A stretch of 9,438 nucleotides of DNA from Methanomicrobiales archaeon (GTDB lineage Archaea; Halobacteriota; Methanomicrobia; Methanomicrobiales; Methanospirillaceae): NCBI GenBank assembly GCA_017883495.1, contig JADGNL010000065.1:1-9438 (forward strand). The letters run 5' to 3'. Shown here one piece after another: positions 1-5,013 of the stretch (position 1 is its first letter; every line of letters starts with the position of its first letter). The notes under the pieces are model-generated. The model was not told the origin of the DNA. It saw only the letters and a program-made list of their open reading frames with translations, and ran no database searches. The translations under genes were made by a program, and so were the position numbers.

Positions 1-1
1 C

Positions 2-379
2 GAGGTCGTGTACAGAAACACGGGCGCGGCGCCGGTTGCGGCGGCCCAGGCCCGGCTCTCGGCCGTGGACCCGTTCACGTCCTCGGACGACACGGCGTAT
101 CTCGGCGACATGGCCCCCGGCGAGCAGAAGACCGCGCGCTTCGAGGTCTCGGCCGATAAGGCCGCAACCGCCAAGCAGTATGGCCTCGACTCCGAGGTCC
201 GCTACCGCGACGCCCTCGACAACTCCCAGATCTCCGATACCATGAAGGTCCCCGTCTCCGTCACCGCCAGCGGCGGCATGGGCTCGCTGCTCACCTCCCC
301 GATCGTCCTCGCGGTCATCGCAATCATCGTCATCGGCGGCGGATACTTCGTCTACCGCCGTCGGAAGGGTACGGCCTAG
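2..379 (+). CDS. C-terminal end of a membrane-anchored COG1361/S-layer-domain-type surface protein (5' end outside window)
   Basis: The reading frame is open from the first bases of the window to a TAG at 377-379, giving the last 125 residues; the true start lies upstream. What is visible is a beta-rich extracytoplasmic segment of the NEW3/CARDB-like kind, with a 'PGEQKTARFEVSAD' stretch and a 'VRYRDALDN' strand. A short Gly/Ser linker, one strongly hydrophobic helix (about nt 290-350) and a basic RRRK tail follow. That order means a C-terminal membrane anchor with the bulk of the protein outside the cell. This layout matches archaeal COG1361 S-layer-domain proteins, which often sit directly before RND/MMPL exporters. 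The next gene begins 54 bases downstream on the same strand, so co-transcription is likely. A role as an extracellular partner of the exporter is inference. It could also be an independent envelope protein. Confidence 0.75.
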   Translation, partial: EVVYRNTGAAPVAAAQARLSAVDPFTSSDDTAYLGDMAPGEQKTARFEVSADKAATAKQYGLDSEVRYRDALDNSQISDTMKVPVSVTASGGMGSLLTSPIVLAVIAIIVIGGGYFVYRRRKGTA

Positions 380-390
380 ACGGGACAATC

Positions 391-409
391 GGTCGGCCTC
401 CGGCCGGCC
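391..409 (+). other. Short GC-rich hairpin between the surface-protein gene and the RND gene
   Basis: Bases 391-398 pair with 402-409 around a 3-base loop (TCC), giving an 8-bp stem with one G-U pair. A pyrimidine-rich stretch (415-423) follows, just before the RND ribosome-binding site. It could be a partial terminator or a processing/stability element that sets the ratio of the two products. At this GC content a hairpin can also arise by chance. Confidence 0.35.
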
Positions 410-423
410 ACCCGTTCTCTTTC

Positions 424-430
424 AGGAGGT
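424..430 (+). promoter_or_regulatory. Strong Shine-Dalgarno site for the RND exporter
   Basis: AGGAGGT lies three bases before the ATG at 434, a near-perfect complement to the archaeal 16S rRNA 3' end. It fixes the start of the RND gene. No TATA-like box is evident between this gene and the preceding one, which fits one transcript for both. Confidence 0.8.
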
Positions 431-433
431 TCA

Positions 434-2677
434 ATGCAATCCCCATTTACGCTGCTCGCCCGGCTGATCAACGGGTACCCGAAGATCGTGGCCGGTCTCC
501 TGGTGATCGTGCTCGCCATCTCGCTCTATGGGACGACGCTGATCTCGATGGAGACCGGCACGGCCGGATATCTCGACGAGTCCTCGCCCTTCGGCCAGAA
601 CTACGCCGAATACACCTCGACCTTCAGCGCCGATACCATCATCCTGCTGGTCGAGACCTCCGACCCGACCGGGGTCGATCAGATCCGATTCATGGACTCG
701 CTCGAAGAGGATCTGCGCCAGCAGCAGAATATCCAATCGGCCTCGTCGATCGCCGATCTGATCAAGCAGGCGAACGGCGGGACCGTGCCGACCTCGTCCG
801 CCCAGGTGACCGCGATCAAGGAGCAGGTCCCGAAGAGCCTGCTCGAGCGATACCTCCCGTCCAACACCTTCACGATGGTTCTGGTCACCCTCGACACCGG
901 TCTCTCGAAGGACCAGTCGACTGCGGCGCTCAACAACATCCAGTCCCTCGTCTCGAGCACGCACGTGCCGCCCGGAACGACCGTCTCGGTGACCGGGAGC
1001 AGCGCGTTCTCCCAGCAGATGGGAGCCGAGATGCGCACGTCCATGGGCACCCTGATCGCGATCGCGATGATCCTGATGATCATCGTGCTGGGTCTCCTCT
1101 TCGGGTACGTCAGCCACCGCTTCCTGCCCGTGCTGATGGTCGGTATGGGCCTGATCATCACCTTCGGAGTCCTGGGTCTCGCCGGGGTCCAGATCAGCAT
1201 GGCCGCGATCGCGGCGTTCCCGATCCTGATCGGCCTCGGGATCGACTACGCGATCCAGTTCCAGGCCCGGCTCGAGGAGGAGGCGCGCAAAGGGTCGCTC
1301 ATTGACGCGGTCCGCGGGACGATGATGAACACGGGCCCGGCCGTCTTCTACGCGATGTTCGCGACGGCGATGGGCTTCGCCGCCCTCTTCCTCTCGCCGG
1401 TCCCGATGATCCGCGGATTCGCCCTGGTCTCGATCACCGGGATCGCGACCTGTTACGCGGTCTCGCTCATCGGCATCCCCGTCGTCGCCCGGCTGGTCAG
1501 CTACAGGCCGAAGGGCGTCCACACGGAGGTGCACGAGGCGACCGGGTACGACCGGTTCCTCGGCACCCTCTCGGTTCGGATCGCGAAGAACCCCCTGCCC
1601 CTGCTCGCCGTCGTCGGTATCATCGCCCTCGTCGGGGTCGCGCTCGACTCGTCGATCCCGATCTCCACGGACGAGAAGACATTCGTGCCCCAGGACATGC
1701 CGGCCCTGGTCCTGATGGAGAAGGTGAGCCGGACCATGGGTTCGACCTCGCCGGTCCCGATCCTTGTCACGGGTGACCGGGTCGACAGCCTCGAGACGCT
1801 GAACTGGATGATAGAGTTCGAAGACTACGCGCTCGCACACCATAGCGACCGCCTGACCGGTGCGACCAGCATCGCAGACCTCGCGGTCCAGTACAACGGC
1901 GGTACGATGCCGACGACCGAGAGCAGGCTCCGGGCCGTGCTCGAGACCATCCCTGCGACGACGAGGGCTGCCTATCTCTCGGGGCACGGCACGGCGCAGA
2001 TCTCGTTCTCCTCGACCAAGATGGACACGCAGGCCCAGGACGCCCTCAAGGGGCAGCTCGAGGAGGACCTCGCGTTCACCAGCCCGCCGCCCGGTGTCAG
2101 CGCCCAGCCCACGGGCTCGTTCGCGCTCTTCACGAAGCTGATCGGCGACCTCTCGGACAACAAGGACGGTATGACCGTGCTCGGCTTCGGCCTGGTCCTG
2201 GCCACCCTGCTCCTCGTCTACCGAAAGCTCAATGCGGCCGCGCCGCTGATCCCGATCGTCGCGGTGGTCGGCTGGAACGCGGTCGCCATGACCGCACTCG
2301 GGATCGACTACACGCCGCTCACCGCGACCCTCGGCGCGATGACGATCGGAGTCGCGGCCGAGTACACCATCCTGGTGCTCGAGCGGTTCCTCGAGGAGCG
2401 GAGGAAGACCGACGACGTCTACACCGCCATCGAGCACTCGGTCCAGAAGATCGGGCGGGCCATCACGGTTTCGGGGCTCGCGACCCTCTTCGGGTTCTCG
2501 GCCCTCTGCGTCTCGACCTTCCCCATGATCTCGAACTTCGGGATCACGACCGTGATCGCGGTCGGGTTCAGTCTGATCGGCGCGATCGTGGTGATGCCCG
2601 CGGCCCTCGTCCTGGTGGACCAGGTTCAGAGCCGGCTCGAGCACCGCCGCGAGGTCCGGGCCGGCATCGCCGCCTGA
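434..2677 (+). CDS. RND-superfamily exporter, hydrophobe/amphiphile efflux-3 (HAE3)/MMPL type
   Basis: A complete 747-residue membrane transporter expected to use the ion gradient to export hydrophobic or amphiphilic compounds. It shows the RND two-fold plan: TM1 (17-37), a large outside loop (38-204), TM2-TM6 (205-352), TM7 (387-405), a second outside loop (406-579), then TM8-TM12 (580-729). Hallmark motifs are GLGIDY at 267-272 in TM4, with Asp271 as the likely proton-relay residue, and GVAAEY at 639-644 in TM10, where Glu replaces Asp. The two outside loops keep a matching motif, SIADL-x2-Q-x-NGGT-x-PT, at 105-120 and 479-494, a trace of the ancestral duplication. Length fits HAE3/MMPL proteins (about 700-900) rather than the roughly 1000-residue AcrB class. 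It follows a surface-protein gene and precedes an ABC exporter. The substrate is unknown; lipid or isoprenoid-type cargo is a family-level guess. Confidence 0.9.
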   Translation: MQSPFTLLARLINGYPKIVAGLLVIVLAISLYGTTLISMETGTAGYLDESSPFGQNYAEYTSTFSADTIILLVETSDPTGVDQIRFMDSLEEDLRQQQNIQSASSIADLIKQANGGTVPTSSAQVTAIKEQVPKSLLERYLPSNTFTMVLVTLDTGLSKDQSTAALNNIQSLVSSTHVPPGTTVSVTGSSAFSQQMGAEMRTSMGTLIAIAMILMIIVLGLLFGYVSHRFLPVLMVGMGLIITFGVLGLAGVQISMAAIAAFPILIGLGIDYAIQFQARLEEEARKGSLIDAVRGTMMNTGPAVFYAMFATAMGFAALFLSPVPMIRGFALVSITGIATCYAVSLIGIPVVARLVSYRPKGVHTEVHEATGYDRFLGTLSVRIAKNPLPLLAVVGIIALVGVALDSSIPISTDEKTFVPQDMPALVLMEKVSRTMGSTSPVPILVTGDRVDSLETLNWMIEFEDYALAHHSDRLTGATSIADLAVQYNGGTMPTTESRLRAVLETIPATTRAAYLSGHGTAQISFSSTKMDTQAQDALKGQLEEDLAFTSPPPGVSAQPTGSFALFTKLIGDLSDNKDGMTVLGFGLVLATLLLVYRKLNAAAPLIPIVAVVGWNAVAMTALGIDYTPLTATLGAMTIGVAAEYTILVLERFLEERRKTDDVYTAIEHSVQKIGRAITVSGLATLFGFSALCVSTFPMISNFGITTVIAVGFSLIGAIVVMPAALVLVDQVQSRLEHRREVRAGIAA

Positions 2678-2691
2678 CCTGCTCGTCCCTC

Positions 2692-2698
2692 TTTTTAA
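2692..2698 (+). promoter_or_regulatory. T-rich element upstream of the ABC operon: candidate TATA box (or oligo-T terminator of the RND gene)
   Basis: TTTTTAA is the only AT-rich patch in the 44-base gap after the RND stop. Its centre is about 26 bases before the ATG at 2722, the archaeal TATA-to-start-site distance, so the ABC mRNA could be leaderless. No good Shine-Dalgarno site sits near that ATG, which agrees. The five-T run could instead end the RND transcript, and the two roles are not exclusive. Confidence 0.4.
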
Positions 2699-2721
2699 CC
2701 TGCGGGAGCAAACGATCGATC

Positions 2722-3654
2722 ATGACGATGGCGATAGCGGCTGACGGGCTTGTCCGGTCGTTCGGCACGGTCAGGGCCGTGGACGGCGTCTCGTTCGAGG
2801 TGGGCGAGGGCGAGGTCTTCGGCCTGCTCGGCCCAAACGGCGCGGGCAAGACGACCCTGATCCGGCTGCTTGCGGGCGTCCTCACGCCCGACGCCGGTTC
2901 GGCGCGCGTTCTCGGGCTCGACCCGACTGTCGACGGGTCGGCCGTCCGAAGCCGGTGCGGGGTCCTGACCGAGACGCCGGCCGTGTACGAACGGCTCACG
3001 GCCCGGCAGAACCTCGCCTTCGCGGCCGACGTCTTCGGCGTGCCCGTTCCCGACGTCGGACCCCGCGTGGGCGAACTCCTCGCCCGATTCTCGCTCCAGG
3101 ACCGCGCCGAGGAGCCCGTCGGCGGATTCTCGAAGGGGATGAAGCAGCGACTCGCCCTCGCCCGGGCCCTGATCCACGACCCCGAGCTCCTCTTCCTCGA
3201 CGAGCCGACGGCCGGCCTCGACCCGGTCGCTTCCCGGCAGGTCCACGACCTGGTCGGGACCCTCCGCGACGAGGGACGGACGGTCGTGCTCTGCACCCAT
3301 CACCTGGTCGAGGCCGAAGCCCTCTGCGACCGCGTGGGTGTCCTCTCGAAGGGAAGGCTGATCGCGCTCGGCACGGTCCGCGAGCTCTCGGATCGGCTGC
3401 TCGCGGCTTCGCCTGTCGCCCTCACGCTCCTCGATCCCGTGACCGACGCAGTCGCCGCAGCGGTCGGCGTCGTGCCCGGCGTCACGGTCACGGAGCGCGA
3501 AGAGCGGCGCCTGCTGCTCGCTGCCGCCGACGACGGGGCGGCCGCCGATGCGATCCAGGCCGCGGTCAGGGCCGGCGGCCGGGTCGTCTCGGCCGGCAGG
3601 CGCGAGCACACGCTCGAAGAGGTCTACTTTGCGCTCCAGGGGGTGCCCGCATGA
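2722..3654 (+). CDS. ABC-2 type exporter, ATP-binding subunit
   Basis: A 310-residue cytoplasmic ATPase that powers the membrane subunit encoded next. The nucleotide-binding domain covers about residues 4-220: Walker A GPNGAGKTT (37-45), ABC signature in the form FSKGM (136-140, the non-LSGGQ variant common in DrrA/CcmA-like subunits), Walker B LLFLDEP (156-162), D-loop GLDP (165-168) and switch His193. Residues 225-310 form the short C-terminal regulatory extension typical of this family, ending in the frequent 'LEEVYFAL' motif. ATG 2722 is the first start; ATG 2728 is an alternative two codons in. The stop overlaps the permease start as ATGA (3651-3654), indicating translational coupling. 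The family exports drugs, lipids, polysaccharides or peptides, or acts in assembly such as NosF-like systems. The cargo cannot be told here. Confidence 0.93.
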   Translation: MTMAIAADGLVRSFGTVRAVDGVSFEVGEGEVFGLLGPNGAGKTTLIRLLAGVLTPDAGSARVLGLDPTVDGSAVRSRCGVLTETPAVYERLTARQNLAFAADVFGVPVPDVGPRVGELLARFSLQDRAEEPVGGFSKGMKQRLALARALIHDPELLFLDEPTAGLDPVASRQVHDLVGTLRDEGRTVVLCTHHLVEAEALCDRVGVLSKGRLIALGTVRELSDRLLAASPVALTLLDPVTDAVAAAVGVVPGVTVTEREERRLLLAAADDGAAADAIQAAVRAGGRVVSAGRREHTLEEVYFALQGVPA

Positions 3655-4457
3655 ACTGGCGTACGGTCCGCGCGATCGCGACCAAGGACCTGCTCGAGGT
3701 CCGGAAGAACCGGATCGCGATCTGGTCGATCCTCGGGCTCTCGTTCTTCCTCTCGATCGGGATGCCGGTCCTGATCGGGCTCCTACCACTGGCGTCGGGG
3801 GCGTCCGGCGGGGACCTCGGCCCGTTCGAGGCTCTCACGCACCTCCTGCCGCCGGGTCTGCAGGGCCTCCCGCTCGGCTCCCGGATGGTCGTGCTGATGC
3901 TCGGGTACTTCCTCGCGCCGCTCTTCCTGATCATCCCCCTGATGGTGGCCGCGATCGTCGGCGCCGAGTCGTTCGTGGGCGAAAAAGAGCGGCACACGCT
4001 CGAAGGGCTGCTCTACACTCCCGCGACGGACCTCGAACTCTACGCGGGCAAGGTGCTCGCCGGGGCCGTGCCGGCCGTCATCGCTGCCTTCCTGAACTTC
4101 GCGATCTACTCGGTGGTGGTGAACCTGATCACGGCCCCCATTGTGGGCGCGATCTGGTTCCCCACGGTCTCCGCCCTCGCCCTCGCGGTCTGGGTCGGTC
4201 CGGCCGTCGCCCTCCTCGGCGTCTCGGCCTCGGTCCTGGTCTCGACCCGGGTCGAGACCTTCCTCGAGGCGAACCAGCTGACCGGCCTGCTCTCGCTCGT
4301 GATCGTCGCGCTGATGGTCGGGCAGGGCTCGGGCCTGCTCCTGCTCTCGCTCCCGGTCCTGCTCTTCGTCGGGCTCGTCTTCTACGGAGTGGACGTGGTC
4401 CTGATCCGGCTCGGCGCCGCGATCTTCTCGCGCGACCGGCTCATGGCTCGGGCTTGA
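3651..4457 (+). CDS. ABC-2 type exporter, membrane permease subunit
   Basis: A 268-residue polytopic membrane protein that pairs with the preceding ATPase. About six hydrophobic segments are visible (roughly 24-46, 79-106, 134-160, 171-197, 210-224, 227-247). The N-terminus carries an amphipathic 'ATKDLLEVRKNR' coupling-type segment. The family motif GEKERHTLEGLL at 110-121 is the conserved cytoplasmic E-K-E..TLE loop of ABC-2 permeases. ATG 3651 is chosen because it forms the ATGA overlap with the ATPase stop and has AGGGGGTG (3638-3645) five bases upstream; the frame remains open much further upstream, but inside the ATPase gene. The 3' end overlaps the convergent uspA gene by 17 bp. The sequence resembles the NosY/ABC-2 group of single-domain permeases more than long fused ones, but no substrate is indicated. 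Confidence 0.9.
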   Translation: MNWRTVRAIATKDLLEVRKNRIAIWSILGLSFFLSIGMPVLIGLLPLASGASGGDLGPFEALTHLLPPGLQGLPLGSRMVVLMLGYFLAPLFLIIPLMVAAIVGAESFVGEKERHTLEGLLYTPATDLELYAGKVLAGAVPAVIAAFLNFAIYSVVVNLITAPIVGAIWFPTVSALALAVWVGPAVALLGVSASVLVSTRVETFLEANQLTGLLSLVIVALMVGQGSGLLLLSLPVLLFVGLVFYGVDVVLIRLGAAIFSRDRLMARA

Positions 4458-4902
4458 CGATCAGGGTCGAGACCGACCCGTTCTCGATCACGTAGCCCGA
4501 GACCGAGCCGACGAGGAGGCGCCGGACCAGGCTCTTCTCGTGGGCGCCGAGCACGATCAGGTCCGCGTGCACCTCCACCGCGACGCGGACGATCTCCTCG
4601 CCGGGCGAGCCCTCGGGCGTATGCACGGTAATCTCGGTGCCGTGCATCTCCGCGTGCTCCCGCATCCGCCGGACGACCGACCCGGCGTCGTCGGCCTCGG
4701 CGGTCTCGACCGGCCCGTACGGGCCCATCACGGTGCCGTCGTCCTCGTCGTCGCCCTTGAGGAGACCGGCGAGGACGCCCTCGTGGACCGCGTGGACTAC
4801 GTGGACGTCGCTGTCAAAACGCTTCGAGATCGCGATCGCGGTCTCGAGCACCTCCTCGGCGAGATCGGTTCCGTCGACGGCCGCAAGGATCCGTTTGAAC
4901 AC
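4441..4902 (-). CDS. Universal stress protein, UspA family
   Basis: A 153-residue soluble alpha/beta protein, the usual length for a single Usp domain. It opens with the family's first beta strand and Asp (ILAAVDGT, 5-12; Asp10 contacts the nucleotide in ATP-binding members). It ends with the phosphate loop, here G119-x2-E122-x9-G132-S133. The second glycine of the usual G-x2-G-x9-G-S/T pattern is Glu122, so ATP binding may be altered or weaker. An acidic DDEDD patch (51-55) lies in the variable loop between the second strand and helix. The start is GTG at 4902, supported by GAGGTG eight bases upstream. Members bind ATP or AMP and modulate stress survival or partner proteins. It lies 111 bases downstream of the winged-helix/PAS gene on the same strand but has its own TATA-like box. 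Confidence 0.92.
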   Translation of the reverse strand: MFKRILAAVDGTDLAEEVLETAIAISKRFDSDVHVVHAVHEGVLAGLLKGDDEDDGTVMGPYGPVETAEADDAGSVVRRMREHAEMHGTEITVHTPEGSPGEEIVRVAVEVHADLIVLGAHEKSLVRRLLVGSVSGYVIENGSVSTLIVKPEP

Positions 4903-4910
4903 TGAACTGG

Positions 4911-4916
4911 CACCTC
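4911..4916 (-). promoter_or_regulatory. Shine-Dalgarno site deciding the GTG start of uspA
   Basis: On the minus strand GAGGTG is eight bases before the GTG at 4902-4900. It supports GTG initiation; the next in-frame residues (FKRILAAVD) give the normal Usp N-terminus. Confidence 0.7.
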
Positions 4917-4962
4917 GTTGTCGGGGGGGCTGAACGCTGCTACAACGATAGGGCGATACAGG

Positions 4963-4970
4963 TATATGAA
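4963..4970 (-). promoter_or_regulatory. Candidate TATA box for uspA
   Basis: Read on the minus strand this is TTCATATA, the only AT-rich island in the GC-rich gap between the winged-helix/PAS gene and uspA. A start site about 25 bases downstream would fall near 4940, leaving a leader of roughly 38 bases that contains the GAGGTG site. This suggests uspA can be transcribed independently of the upstream gene. Confidence 0.5.
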
Positions 4971-4972
4971 CG

Positions 4973-4998
4973 TGCGGCGGACCCGACCGCGCGCCGCA
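4973..4998 (-). repeat. 7-bp inverted repeat with a 12-base spacer between the PAS-regulator gene and uspA
   Basis: TGCGGCG at 4973-4979 and CGCCGCA at 4992-4998 are perfect inverted copies. The element begins 16 bases after the stop of the winged-helix/PAS gene and ends just upstream of the uspA TATA-like box. It could be a transcript-end hairpin, although no T-run follows it, or a dyad operator next to the uspA promoter. Confidence 0.4.
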
Positions 4999-5013
4999 GG
5001 CCGTTCCGGACAG

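Noticed and set aside
431..2644. Minus-strand open frame of 737 codons opposite the RND exporter
   Set aside because: Its translation is low-complexity Arg/Asp/His/Gly/Glu-rich with no membrane segments or motifs. It mirrors the RND gene's G/C-biased codons, while the + strand has a clear SD site and all RND hallmarks.
3127..3141. Non-canonical ABC signature FSKGM instead of LSGGQ
   Set aside because: This variant is common in ABC-2 type exporter ATPases and does not suggest loss of function.
2955..3650. Possible N-terminal extension of the ABC permease in the same open frame
   Set aside because: The frame is open upstream, but its translation is Arg/Pro/Gly-rich and lies inside the ATPase gene. 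The ATGA overlap and SD site at 3638-3645 place the start at 3651.
2695..3789. Minus-strand open frames opposite the ABC ATPase and permease
   Set aside because: Arg/Ser/Gly-rich shadows; Walker and signature motifs are on the + strand.
4946..4958. Direct repeat CGATA-GGG-CGATA upstream of uspA
   Set aside because: Five-base units repeated only twice are too short to separate from chance, although they lie near the predicted uspA start site.
4903..5013. Possible frameshifted kinase remnant after the fourth PAS domain
   Set aside because: Only 111 bases separate the stop from uspA, and no HisKA or HATPase motif appears in any frame, so the gene is taken as naturally kinase-less.
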